A stretch of 64,000 bases of DNA from Branchiibius hedensis (lineage in GTDB: Bacteria; Actinomycetota; Actinomycetes; Actinomycetales; Dermatophilaceae): assembly GCF_900108585.1 (NCBI RefSeq), contig NZ_UESZ01000001.1:3720001-3784000 (forward strand). Direction: 5' to 3'. Positions within the stretch are counted from its first letter, which is position 1. Every line of letters starts with the position of its first letter. Position numbers and translations under genes: made by a program. The notes under the pieces are model-generated. The model made no database searches. It saw nothing but the letters and a program-made list of their open reading frames with translations, and was not told the DNA's origin. Below are positions 46,419 through 55,337 of the stretch, in pieces.

Positions 46419-47878
46419 GCGACCTCGCCGCGCTCGCCGCAGACCTGCGTGCGTTGCCCTACACCGTGGACGCGGTGCAGGATTGTCTGGGCGAGGCGGC
46501 ATCGGCGGCCCTGATGCGCGAGCAGCCGGTCGCGGCGGATCTAGCAACGCGCGAGCGGGGCGGGATCGCTGCATTGGTAAGGCTGTTCACCCTGGGCCTG
46601 CCCGTGCCGCGGGCGCTGGTGGATGCGGCCCTGCCTGTGTGTCAGGCCCATGGATTGGTCACGCTGGGGCTGGCGACCGTTGACGACGGCGCGGTCAATG
46701 CGTTGGTCGACCTGCGCCCGTACGGCGATGAGAGCCACGACTGGTTCGTCGCCTCCGATCTGGCCGAGTTGGCGACCCGTGCCCCGCTGCGGACCGACCA
46801 CGTGCTCGGCATCGGTGGTGCATCGACGACCCTGGCGTCGTGGACGCCGCGGCGACCGGTGCAGCGGGCGTTGGATCTCGGGACCGGCTGCGGGGTGCAG
46901 GCGCTGCATCTGTCGACCCACGCCTCGCAGATCGTGGCGACGGACCTGTCGTCGCGGGCCCTGTGGTTCGCAGCTCTCAACGCAGCGTTGAACGACCAGT
47001 CCTGGGAGTTGCGACGCGGTTCGTTGCTGGAACCTGTTGCAGGACAAGAGTTTGACCTGATCGTCAGCAACCCACCGTTCGTGATCACCCCGCGCCGGCC
47101 CGACGTGCCGGAGTACGAGTATCGCGACGGTGGCATGGTCGGCGACTCGTTGGTGCGCACGTTGATCCAGTCGCTGCCGGCCTTTCTGGCCCCCGGTGGC
47201 GTGGCACAACTGTTGGCCAACTGGGAGGTGCCGGCGGGCGCGGACTGGCGGGACGTCGTACGTGCCTGGATCGAACCCACGGGACTGGACGCGTGGGTGA
47301 TCCAGCGGGAGACCCAGGACCCGGCCCAGTACGCCGAGTTGTGGGCCCGCGACGGAGGCGCGGCTCCCGGGACCTCGGGTTACGAAAATCTCTACGCCGC
47401 ATGGCTTTCCGACTTCGCATCCCGCGAGGTCGATCACATCGGGTTCGGGATCGTGACGCTGCAGAAGCCGGCCTCGGCGCGAGCACCGTTCGTTGATCTC
47501 GTCGCCGTTGACGGCCCGGTCGCTTCTCCGATGGGGCCTTCGATCGATGCAGGTCTGGCGGCGCGGACCTGGCTGGCGTCCGCCAGCGATGACGACGTGC
47601 TCGCGATCGCCTGGCAGCTTGCGCCGGACGTCACCGAGGAGCGTTTCGGCCGACCGGGCGCGGACGACCCGTCGGTGATCCGGTTGCGGCAAGGTGGTGG
47701 GCTGGGGCTGAGCGTGCCGATGGACACGGCCCTCGCGGCGTACGTCTCGGTGGCCGACGGTTCACTGCCCGCGGGAGTCGCTCTGGACGCGATCGCCCAA
47801 CTGCTGGAAGTGGATTCGCTTGCCTCGCTGCTGCCGGCGATCCGGTCGCTGATCGCGGACGGCTTCCTGGTCCGTTAG
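46415..47878 (+). CDS. Class I SAM-dependent methyltransferase (small-domain MTase, DUF7059-type N terminus)
   Basis: 487 aa, GTG start. An N-terminal helical domain of about 140 residues, then a Rossmann methyltransferase: motif I LDLGTGCGVQALHLS, ATDLSSRAL, and the NPPF motif (DLIVSNPPFVITP) of N6-adenine, glutamine or rRNA MTases. A C-terminal winged-helix-like domain follows (about 360-487). Substrate unknown; the NPPF motif points to an amine of a base or glutamine. Converges on the DODA gene with 4-bp overlap. Confidence 0.87.
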   Translation: MSDLAALAADLRALPYTVDAVQDCLGEAASAALMREQPVAADLATRERGGIAALVRLFTLGLPVPRALVDAALPVCQAHGLVTLGLATVDDGAVNALVDLRPYGDESHDWFVASDLAELATRAPLRTDHVLGIGGASTTLASWTPRRPVQRALDLGTGCGVQALHLSTHASQIVATDLSSRALWFAALNAALNDQSWELRRGSLLEPVAGQEFDLIVSNPPFVITPRRPDVPEYEYRDGGMVGDSLVRTLIQSLPAFLAPGGVAQLLANWEVPAGADWRDVVRAWIEPTGLDAWVIQRETQDPAQYAELWARDGGAAPGTSGYENLYAAWLSDFASREVDHIGFGIVTLQKPASARAPFVDLVAVDGPVASPMGPSIDAGLAARTWLASASDDDVLAIAWQLAPDVTEERFGRPGADDPSVIRLRQGGGLGLSVPMDTALAAYVSVADGSLPAGVALDAIAQLLEVDSLASLLPAIRSLIADGFLVR

Positions 47879-48654
47879 GCGGCGGTCAGTTGCCAGGAGC
47901 GTTTGCTCAGGCCGAACCAGAACCCGTCGATGACGCTGCGGACCTCAGCCGGATCCTTCGACGCGGCGCCGAGAGCGACGTAAAGCGGCGCCCAGTGCTC
48001 GGTGCGCGGGTGCGCTTCGTGGGCCGCGGGAGCCTTGGCCAGGAAGTCCATCAGCGTGTCGACATCACCCTTGGCCATGGTCTCAGCGGCCCAGTGGTCG
48101 AATTCGCTACTGGCAGTGGGCGGTGCGTAGTCGGGCGTGACGCGCGGGTTGAACCAGCGCAGGTTGTGGGTGGTGAAGCCAGAACCAACGATCAGCGTGC
48201 CCTCATCGCGAAGGGGTGCGAGTTGCTGACCGAGCCGGTAGAGGGCCTGCGGGTCCAGCGTCGGCATCGACATCTGCAGCACCGGGATGTCCGCCTCGGG
48301 GAACATCTCCTTCAGCGGCACGTACGCACCGTGGTCGAGACCGCGTGCTTCGTCCCGATGCACCTGGGTGCCAACCAGTTTGGTGACGGAGTCCGCCAGC
48401 GCTGGGGCGCTCGGGGCGTCGTACGTCACCTCGTAGTAGCGCTGCGGGAAACCCCAGAAGTCGTAAACCAGCGGCGCGCCGGTGGTGGAGGACAGCGCGA
48501 CGGGTGCCTCTTCCCAGTGGGCCGACACGATCAAGATCTGCTCCGGCTTCGGCAGGTCCTTGCCCCAGGCCTTGAGCTCGCTGGTCCAGGTGGCGTCGTC
48601 GGCCAGCGGCGGCGCTCCGTGGCTGAGGTAGAGGACAGGCTGCTGATCGGTCAT
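47875..48654 (-). CDS. 4,5-DOPA dioxygenase extradiol family protein (LigB/YgiD-like)
   Basis: 259 aa. Metal-binding residues in LYLSHGAPPL, VSAHWEE, ARGLDHGAYVPL and the C-terminal HPRTEHWAPLYVALGA. Family members open catechol-type rings; YgiD acts on DOPA in vitro, but the physiological substrate is generally unknown. A TAGTT-N8-AACTA inverted repeat lies 21 bp upstream, consistent with control by a MarR-like regulator encoded elsewhere. Confidence 0.92.
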   Translation of the reverse strand: MTDQQPVLYLSHGAPPLADDATWTSELKAWGKDLPKPEQILIVSAHWEEAPVALSSTTGAPLVYDFWGFPQRYYEVTYDAPSAPALADSVTKLVGTQVHRDEARGLDHGAYVPLKEMFPEADIPVLQMSMPTLDPQALYRLGQQLAPLRDEGTLIVGSGFTTHNLRWFNPRVTPDYAPPTASSEFDHWAAETMAKGDVDTLMDFLAKAPAAHEAHPRTEHWAPLYVALGAASKDPAEVRSVIDGFWFGLSKRSWQLTAA

Positions 48655-48674
48655 GGCTCAAGGCTAGAACAAAC

Positions 48675-48692
48675 TAGTTAAACATTCAACTA
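48675..48692. promoter_or_regulatory. Operator-like inverted repeat upstream of DODA gene
   Basis: TAGTT-N8-AACTA in an AT-rich patch 21-38 bp before the dioxygenase ATG. Size and composition fit MarR-type operators. Confidence 0.5.
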
Positions 48693-48706
48693 ATGGCCCC
48701 GGCGAT

Positions 48707-48782
48707 GATTTTGAGGACAACGACCGTTCTGAGGACCCTCCACGATCTTCGCGTCCTCAGTAACCTCGAGATCCTCAAAATC
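48707..48782. repeat. Nested inverted repeats with four TGAGGA boxes
   Basis: Outer arms GATTTTGAGGA (48707-48717) and TCCTCAAAATC (48772-48782) are perfect. Inner arms TGAGGAC (48730-48736) and GTCCTCA (48753-48759) are perfect too. The four TGAGGA boxes form two direct and two inverted copies between the dioxygenase and xre genes. They may be a cooperative repressor array or a long stem in RNA. Confidence 0.55.
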
Positions 48783-48802
48783 GTCGGAACCGCTTGCGGG
48801 CG

Positions 48803-48850
48803 GTGTCGGATATACCCGACACTGTGTCTGTTATGTCGGACAGGATGTCC
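48803..48850. promoter_or_regulatory. Probable autoregulatory operators of the XRE regulator
   Basis: GTGTCGG-N6-CCGACAC (48803-48822, near-perfect 20-bp palindrome) and GGACA-GGA-TGTCC (48838-48850) share the TGTCGGA/GGACA half-site and end 3 bp before the xre ATG. Confidence 0.55.
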
Positions 48851-48852
48851 TG

Positions 48853-49056
48853 ATGGCGCGCAACATGCGGATGAAAGCCCTTCGCGCGTCGTACGGGATA
48901 TCCCAGGCTGACCTGGCTGCGCGCGTGGGCGTCACCCGGCAGACGATCAACGCGGTCGAGTCGGGGGAGTACAACCCGACGATCGCCTTGTGCCGGGCGA
49001 TCTGTCGCGCCTTGGGTACGACCCTCGATGACTTGTTCTGGGAGGAGGGCCAGTGA
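48853..49056 (+). CDS. XRE-family transcriptional regulator (short, YozG type)
   Basis: 67 aa, essentially one Cro/C1 helix-turn-helix: LRASYGISQADLAARVGVTRQTINAVESGEYNPTIALCRAICRALGTTLDDLFW. Such mini-regulators are usually followed by a small membrane protein, as here (GTGA overlap). They typically autorepress; palindromes just upstream support this. Confidence 0.92.
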   Translation: MARNMRMKALRASYGISQADLAARVGVTRQTINAVESGEYNPTIALCRAICRALGTTLDDLFWEEGQ

Positions 49057-49478
49057 AGAAGGCGTACGACGAGCGGCAAATGGCCGTGCGGCATCGAGCA
49101 GGGGATCGAGCGCTCGTGTTCCTGAGCCTGCTCGTTCTTTTGAACGGCGCCTGGGTGCAGTGGCGTGGTCCATGGGCGACACCGCTCTCGCAGGCACTCC
49201 TTGTCGTCGCACTGGCCGGTGCTGTCTACGGTGTCGCGGTCGCGTGGAGCGATGCCTTCTTTGAGCCCGGCCGCGATCCTCGTACCTCGCTGGCAGTATG
49301 CGCCTTCCTCAGCATCCTGGGTCTCATTGGCTTCGTCATGTGGGGGACGAGTGAGAGCGGATGGTTGGGTGACCAGGCTGTGGTCTGGCTGGCTCAGTTG
49401 GTGCTGTACGTCCCCCTCGGACTGACGCTGGCCGCCCGCTGGATGCTCGATCGGCAACGCAAGGTCGGACAGGAATGA
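49053..49478 (+). CDS. Membrane protein partner of XRE regulator
   Basis: 141 aa, GTG start overlapping the xre stop. N-terminal MKKAYDERQMAVRHRAGDRAL precedes four hydrophobic helices (ALVFLSLLVLLNGAWVQW; QALLVVALAGAVYGVAVAW; LAVCAFLSILGLIGFVMW; WLAQLVLYVPLGLTLAA). The YDERQ start is common in the membrane partners of YozG-type regulators. The function of the pair is not established. A 201-bp gap to gad follows with no feature I can support. Confidence 0.8.
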   Translation: MKKAYDERQMAVRHRAGDRALVFLSLLVLLNGAWVQWRGPWATPLSQALLVVALAGAVYGVAVAWSDAFFEPGRDPRTSLAVCAFLSILGLIGFVMWGTSESGWLGDQAVVWLAQLVLYVPLGLTLAARWMLDRQRKVGQE

Positions 49479-49679
49479 GGTACCACGGCAAGTGGGACGA
49501 ACGTCAGCGCGGGGTCTGGAACCGAGCGTGGCGACGAACCTGCATCTTGATTAGACCGGCGCGCAGCGGCTGAATGATCCGTGCCCACAGTCGCGCAGGT
49601 CTTGGCGGTACGTTCTGGGGAGGGCCGCGAGAAACCGGCCGATCGACGTACCCGAAATCGACACCGACGAGGTAGACGG

Positions 49680-51098
49680 ATGAGCACCGGACAGGACCCA
49701 CAGAAGTTTCGCGGACGCGGCGTCGGGATGAGCGACAGCGTGACGGTCAACCCGGTCTTCGCGCGCCCGGGGGAGGCCACCGAATTGCCGGCGAACCGGA
49801 TGCCGCAGGAGGAGTCGCTGCCCGAGACCGCCTATCAGATCGTGCACGACGAGGCGATGCTCGACGGCAACGCCCGTCTCAACCTGGCGACCTTCGTCGG
49901 GACCTGGATGGACGATCAGGCCAACCGGCTCTACGCCGAGGCCGCCGACAAAAACATGATCGACAAGGACGAATACCCGCAGACCGCGGCGATCGAGACC
50001 CGCTGCTGGACGATGCTCGCCGACCTGTGGAACGCGCCCGACCCGGAGAACGCGATCGGTACGTCGACCATCGGCTCCTCGGAAGCCTGCATGTTGGGCG
50101 GGTTGGCGCTCAAGCGCCGTTGGCAGCTCGCGCGGCGAGCGGCGGGTAAGCCGACCGACAAGCCGAACCTGGTGATGTCCTCGGCGGTGCAGGTGGTGTG
50201 GGAGAAGTTCTGCAACTACTGGGAGGTCGAGGCGCGGTACGTGCCGATCACCGAGGAGCACCAGCAGCTGGACGGGCACGACCTGGAGAAGTACGTCGAT
50301 GAGAACACCATCGGCGTCGTCGCCATCATGGGCGTGACCTACACCGGGACCTACGAGCCGGTCGCTGACGTCGCCAAGAAACTCGACCAGATCCAGGCCG
50401 ACACCGGCCTCGACATCCCGATCCACGTCGACGGGGCGTCCGGCGCCATGATCGCGCCGTTCTGCCAGCCGGACCTGGAGTGGGACTTCCGGCTGGAGCG
50501 GGTCGCCTCGATCAACACCTCGGGCCACAAGTACGGGCTGGTGTATCCCGGTCTGGGGTGGGTCGTGTGGCGGCACAAGGAGTTGCTGCCGCAGGAGTTG
50601 ATCTTCTCGGTCAGCTACCTCGGTGGGAACATGCCCACCTTCGCCCTGAACTTCTCCCGACCCGGCGCGCAGGTGCTGCTGCAGTACTACATGTTCCTGC
50701 GGTTGGGCTTCGAGGGCTATCAGCGCGTCCAGCAGAACTCGCTGGACGTCGCGCAGTTCCTGGCCAAGGAGATCGCCGCCCTCGGCCCCTTCGAACTGTG
50801 GAACGACGGCTCGGACATTCCGGTCTTCGCATGGCGGCTGAAGAAGGGCCACACCACCAACTGGAGCCTTTACGACCTGTCCGACCGGTTGCGTGCGCGC
50901 GGCTGGCTGGTCCCGGCCTACCCGATGCCGGACGACCTCACCGATGTCGTCGTCCAGCGGATCGTGGTGCGCAACGGGCTGAGCCACGACCTGGCGGTCG
51001 CCCTGCTGAAGGATCTGCGCACCGCGGTGGAATTCCTGGACAGCCTCGATGGCCCGCTCCCGCACGCCACACAGGCCCACGTGCAGTTCCACCACTAA
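49680..51098 (+). CDS. gadB: Glutamate decarboxylase
   Basis: 472 aa from ATG 49680 (GAGGT upstream). PLP fold type I decarboxylase: IGSSEACMLGGLALKRRW, HVDGASGAMIAPF (Asp to the PLP ring nitrogen), and SINTSGHKYGLVYPG with the PLP lysine. It converts glutamate to GABA, consuming a proton. The next gene is a ClC antiporter 3 bp downstream. No glutamate/GABA antiporter (gadC) is in the window. Confidence 0.96.
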   Translation: MSTGQDPQKFRGRGVGMSDSVTVNPVFARPGEATELPANRMPQEESLPETAYQIVHDEAMLDGNARLNLATFVGTWMDDQANRLYAEAADKNMIDKDEYPQTAAIETRCWTMLADLWNAPDPENAIGTSTIGSSEACMLGGLALKRRWQLARRAAGKPTDKPNLVMSSAVQVVWEKFCNYWEVEARYVPITEEHQQLDGHDLEKYVDENTIGVVAIMGVTYTGTYEPVADVAKKLDQIQADTGLDIPIHVDGASGAMIAPFCQPDLEWDFRLERVASINTSGHKYGLVYPGLGWVVWRHKELLPQELIFSVSYLGGNMPTFALNFSRPGAQVLLQYYMFLRLGFEGYQRVQQNSLDVAQFLAKEIAALGPFELWNDGSDIPVFAWRLKKGHTTNWSLYDLSDRLRARGWLVPAYPMPDDLTDVVVQRIVVRNGLSHDLAVALLKDLRTAVEFLDSLDGPLPHATQAHVQFHH

Positions 51099-51101
51099 CC
51101 G

Positions 51102-52427
51102 ATGTCGGACGCCACGCCGGACGAGGAGGGGTCGAAGCGAAGCTTCGATCTGATCTTCCTCGGCGTCCTCGCGGCCATCGCCGGTGCCCTGACCGGATTC
51201 ATCGGCGGGGCGTTCCGCTGGTGCCTCGAGCGAGCCGAGGTGCTGCGCGTCGATCTGGTCGAGTGGGTCCGCGACACGGGTTTCCCCGCGTGGCTGCTAC
51301 CGATCGTGATCGCCGCCGCCGCGGCCGCAATCGCCCGGCTGCTGGTCAAATTCGTCCCCGTCGCTGCCGGCAGCGGCGTCCAGCACGTCGAAGCGGTCTG
51401 GCACGACGAGGCGCAGGTCGCGCCGTTGAAGCTGCTGCCGGTGAAGTTCATCGGCGGTGTGTTGTCCCTCGGCTCCGGGATGGTCCTCGGCCGGGAAGGG
51501 CCCACCGTCCAGATGGGCGCAACCGTCGGGGCAGAGACGGCGCGGCGCGCGCGGCTGCCGCGCAGCGACGTACGTTTGCTGCAAACCGCCCTGGCCGGTG
51601 CGGGACTGGCGGTCGCCTTCAACGCCCCGATCGGCGGCGCTCTGTTCGTCTTCGAGGAAGTCACCCGCACTGTCCGCACCCGCCTGGTCCTCACCACGTT
51701 GCTCAGTTGCGCTGTGGCCGTGGGCTGCTCGCGGATCATCCTGGGTGACCAACCTGATTTCAGTACGCCGCCGCTTGCGCCCCCGACCGTCGTCTCCCTG
51801 GTGATCTTCACCATCTTCGGGCTACTCACCGGGCTGCTCGGCGCGGCGTACAACAAGCTGGTGGTCGCGTTGCTGGGCGTCACCGACCGGATCCGCCGGG
51901 TCGATCCGGTGCTGCTCGCCGCGGGCATCGGCGCGCTGATCGGTGCCGCCCTGCTGGTCGATCCGCTCTCGGTGGGCGGCGGCGACACGCTGTCCCAAAT
52001 GCTGCTCAGCGGCAGCTACTTCTCGGCGCCGGTCCTGCTCGGCTACCTGGTGTTCCGGTTCGTCGCGGGTCCCGTCTCCTACTCCGCCGGTACGCCGGGT
52101 GGCCTGTTCGCGCCGCTGCTGGCCCTGGGCGCGATCTGGGGTGTCCTCTTCCATCACGTGCTGTCCGATCTCGGCACCGTCATGGGCGGCGGGGTCGCGC
52201 AGAACTTCGCGATCGTGGGGATGGCGGCGCTGTTCGCCGGGATCGTGCGCGCGCCGTTCACGGGGTTGGTCCTGGTCGTGGAGATGACCGCGACGACCAG
52301 CCTGACCGTGCCGATGCTGGCGGCGACGGCGGCCGCGACCCTGGCGGCGAACCTGGTGCGCAGTGCGCCGATCTACGACACGCTGCGAGCTCGGTTGGTG
52401 CGGGACGCGGCTTCGCCGGGGACGTGA
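51102..52427 (+). CDS. ClC-family H+/Cl- antiporter
   Basis: 441 aa, about 14-18 hydrophobic segments. The gating glutamate lies in SLGSGMVLGREGPTVQMGA (GREGP), GSGVQHVE is the first filter loop, and the C-terminal APIYDTLRARL supplies the Cl--coordinating Tyr. No CBS domains. With gad it forms a compact acid-resistance pair: E. coli ClcA serves as the electrical shunt during proton-consuming decarboxylation. No SD is visible, so translation is probably coupled to gad. Confidence 0.92.
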   Translation: MSDATPDEEGSKRSFDLIFLGVLAAIAGALTGFIGGAFRWCLERAEVLRVDLVEWVRDTGFPAWLLPIVIAAAAAAIARLLVKFVPVAAGSGVQHVEAVWHDEAQVAPLKLLPVKFIGGVLSLGSGMVLGREGPTVQMGATVGAETARRARLPRSDVRLLQTALAGAGLAVAFNAPIGGALFVFEEVTRTVRTRLVLTTLLSCAVAVGCSRIILGDQPDFSTPPLAPPTVVSLVIFTIFGLLTGLLGAAYNKLVVALLGVTDRIRRVDPVLLAAGIGALIGAALLVDPLSVGGGDTLSQMLLSGSYFSAPVLLGYLVFRFVAGPVSYSAGTPGGLFAPLLALGAIWGVLFHHVLSDLGTVMGGGVAQNFAIVGMAALFAGIVRAPFTGLVLVVEMTATTSLTVPMLAATAAATLAANLVRSAPIYDTLRARLVRDAASPGT

Positions 52428-52493
52428 GCCACACCACGGTCGCAACGCCCGGATAGCGAGGTGATGCGGCGGGTTCGCCGTGGAGGGGCTACG

Positions 52494-52509
52494 GTGCAAC
52501 CGGTTGCAC
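52494..52509. promoter_or_regulatory. 16-bp perfect palindrome upstream of topA
   Basis: GTGCAACCGGTTGCAC, 52-68 bp before the topA GTG. The central TGCAACCGGTTGCA form with a CG centre resembles LacI/GalR-family operators. No LacI gene is in the window. Confidence 0.55.
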
Positions 52510-52561
52510 GTCCGAGCAGCGACGAATCCGCTGCACGTGCCGGCCAGGAACAGGAGCAGCA

Positions 52562-55336
52562 GTGGCAAAGAAGCTTGTCATCGTCGAGTCCCCGTCCAAG
52601 GTTGCCAACATCGGCAAGTACCTCGGATCGGACTACGTGGTCGACGCCAGCATCGGGCACATCCGTGATCTGCCGACCCCGCGGGATCTGCCGGCGGACA
52701 TGAAAAAGGGGCCGTTCGGCAAATTCGCGGTGAATGTGGAGGACGGTTTCGAGCCGTACTACGAGGTCTACCCGGACAAGAAGAAGAAGGTCGCCGAGCT
52801 CAAGCGACTGCTGAAGGACTCCGACGAACTGCTGCTGGCAACCGACGACGACCGCGAGGGCGAGGCCATCGCCTGGCACCTGCTGGAGGTGCTCAAGCCC
52901 AAGGTCCCTGTCAAGCGGATGGTCTTCCACGAGATCACCAAGGAAGCGATCCAGCGGGCCGTCAACAACACCCGCGACCTCGACGACCGGCTCGTCGATG
53001 CTCAGGAGACGCGCCGGATCCTGGACCGCCTCTACGGCTACGAAGTCTCACCGGTGTTGTGGCGCAAGGTTCGCCAGGGTCTGTCCGGTGGCCGCGTGCA
53101 GTCTGTTGCGACCCGCATGGTCGTCGAGCGGGAGCGCGAGCGGATGGCGTTCCGTTCCGCCAACTACTGGGACGTCGACGGCACCTTCAGCACGCAGACC
53201 AGCGCGAAGGAGTCCTTCACCGCGCGGCTGACGTCGCTGGATGACCGCCGGGTAGCCCGGGGCAACGACTTCGATGATCTGGGAAATCTGAAGAGCGACA
53301 AGGTCATTCAGCTCGCCGAGGCTCAGGCACAGGCCATCGCTGGCGTCGCCACTACTGCGACCGCGACCGTGTCCTCGGTTACCGAGAAGCCCTACCGTCA
53401 GCGCCCGAAGGCGCCGTTCATCACCTCCACCTTGCAGCAGGAGGCCAGCCGCAAACTGCGGATGTCCAGCAAGAACGCGATGAGTGTGGCGCAGCGGCTC
53501 TACGAGGGCGGCTACATCACCTACATGCGTACCGATTCGGTGACGCTGTCCGCCTCGGCCATCAACGCGGCCCGGTCACAGGCCCGTGACCTGTACGGCG
53601 CGGCGTACGTCCCCGATTCCCCTCGCGTTTACGCTGGCAAGTCCAAGAACGCCCAGGAAGCCCACGAAGCGATCCGGCCCGCCGGTGACACCTTCCGCAC
53701 CCCGGCCCAGGTGGCCGGTGAGCTGCGGGGGGATGAGTTCGCGCTCTACGAGTTGATCTGGAAGCGCACGGTCGCCTCGCAGATGGCGGACGCGACCGGT
53801 TCGACGGCGACGGTGAAAGTGACTGTGCCCGTTGTAGATTCCGGTGTTGCGCAGAGCGCGGAGTTCACCGCCAGCGGAACGGTCATCACCTTCCGGGGCT
53901 TCCTCGCGGCGTACGAAGAAGGCCGGGACACCGAGGTGCTCGCCCGCGAAGGCGGCGATGACGAGGAGCGACGTCTGCCCAAGCTGTCCGAGGGCGTTTC
54001 CCTCGACGTGGACGAGGCGACCGCGAACGGCCACGACACGCTTCCGCCGCCGCGCTACACCGAAGCAACTTTGGTGAAAGCGTTGGAGGAGAAGGGGATT
54101 GGCCGCCCGTCGACGTACGCCGCGACGGTCGGCACGATCCAGGACCGGGGCTATGTGCGCAGCAAGGGCAGCGCTCTCATCCCGACCTGGTTGGCGTTCG
54201 CGGTCACCCGGTTGATGGAGGAGAACTTCCCCTCCCTGGTCGACTACGACTTCACCGCCTCGATGGAAGAGGACCTGGACCGCATTGCCGCCGGTGACGC
54301 GGACCGGGTGGCGTGGCTGACGCAGTTCTACTTCGGCGACCAGAAGGAGCCCGGCGACGGGCTGCGCGCGATGGTCGAGCACCTGCCGGACATCGACGCC
54401 CGCGCCATCTCGACGATCCCGATCGGCGAGGGCATCGTCGTGCGCGTCGGCCGGTACGGCCCGTTCATCGAGGAAGAGGTGCCCGCGGGCGTCGACCCGG
54501 CGACCGGTGAGGTGACCGGCGAGCCGGCGGATCCGCGTCGGGTGTCGATCACCGACGACATCGCCCCCGACGAGATGACCCCGGCGAAGGCGCGGGAGTT
54601 GCTCGAAGCCTCTGACGACGATGGGCGGGTGCTGGGCACTGATCCTTCTACGGGTCACGAAATCATCGCTCGCGCAGGGCGGTACGGCCCCTACGTCACC
54701 GAAGTGCTGCCTGCGCCGCCGGTATCCGAGGACGCTCCGAAGAAGGCGAAGAAGGCCACCGGTCCCAAACCGCGGACAGCGTCGCTGTTCAAAGACATGG
54801 ACCTCGCGACGATCGACCTGGACGCGGCGCTCAAGCTGCTGTCGCTGCCGCGCGTGGTCGGTGTCGTACAGGACGACGAGGGCAAGGACGTCGAGATCAC
54901 CGCGCAGAACGGCCGCTACGGGCCGTATCTGAAGAAGGGCACCGACTCGCGGTCGCTGGAGACCGAGCAGCAACTCTTCGACATCACGCTGGAGCAGGCG
55001 CAGGCGATCTACGCCCAGCCCAAGCAGCGGGGTCGGGCCGCCGCCAAGCCGCCGCTGAAGGAACTGGGCAACGACCCGGTGTCCGGTAAGCCGGTGGTGG
55101 TCAAGGACGGCCGCTTCGGTCCCTACGTCACGGACGGCGAGACCAACGCGACCCTGCGCAAGGACGACGAGCCGGAAACCATCACGCCGGAGCGCGGATT
55201 CGAGCTGCTGGCCGACAAGCGGGCGCGTGGCCCGGTGAAGCGGACCTCGGTGAAGAAGACCGCTGCGAAGAAGGCCGCCACCAAGAAGACGGCAAAGAAG
55301 GCCCCCGCCAAGAAGGCTGCGACCAAGAAGGCCTGA
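52562..55336 (+). CDS. topA: DNA topoisomerase I (type IA)
   Basis: 924 aa, GTG start with AGGAGCA upstream. Toprim motifs LVIVESPSKV and TDDDREGEAIAWHL; active-site Tyr in GGYITYMRTDSVTL. The C-terminal half lacks zinc fingers and instead has repeated RYGPY-type Topo-C modules (GRYGPFIEEEV, GRYGPYVTEVL, GRYGPYLKKG, GRFGPYVTDG), then a Lys/Ala-rich tail (KKTAAKKAATKK...) as in mycobacterial TopA. It relaxes negative supercoils. A palindrome lies in its 134-bp upstream gap. Confidence 0.97.
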   Translation: MAKKLVIVESPSKVANIGKYLGSDYVVDASIGHIRDLPTPRDLPADMKKGPFGKFAVNVEDGFEPYYEVYPDKKKKVAELKRLLKDSDELLLATDDDREGEAIAWHLLEVLKPKVPVKRMVFHEITKEAIQRAVNNTRDLDDRLVDAQETRRILDRLYGYEVSPVLWRKVRQGLSGGRVQSVATRMVVERERERMAFRSANYWDVDGTFSTQTSAKESFTARLTSLDDRRVARGNDFDDLGNLKSDKVIQLAEAQAQAIAGVATTATATVSSVTEKPYRQRPKAPFITSTLQQEASRKLRMSSKNAMSVAQRLYEGGYITYMRTDSVTLSASAINAARSQARDLYGAAYVPDSPRVYAGKSKNAQEAHEAIRPAGDTFRTPAQVAGELRGDEFALYELIWKRTVASQMADATGSTATVKVTVPVVDSGVAQSAEFTASGTVITFRGFLAAYEEGRDTEVLAREGGDDEERRLPKLSEGVSLDVDEATANGHDTLPPPRYTEATLVKALEEKGIGRPSTYAATVGTIQDRGYVRSKGSALIPTWLAFAVTRLMEENFPSLVDYDFTASMEEDLDRIAAGDADRVAWLTQFYFGDQKEPGDGLRAMVEHLPDIDARAISTIPIGEGIVVRVGRYGPFIEEEVPAGVDPATGEVTGEPADPRRVSITDDIAPDEMTPAKARELLEASDDDGRVLGTDPSTGHEIIARAGRYGPYVTEVLPAPPVSEDAPKKAKKATGPKPRTASLFKDMDLATIDLDAALKLLSLPRVVGVVQDDEGKDVEITAQNGRYGPYLKKGTDSRSLETEQQLFDITLEQAQAIYAQPKQRGRAAAKPPLKELGNDPVSGKPVVVKDGRFGPYVTDGETNATLRKDDEPETITPERGFELLADKRARGPVKRTSVKKTAAKKAATKKTAKKAPAKKAATKKA

Positions 55337-55337
55337 C

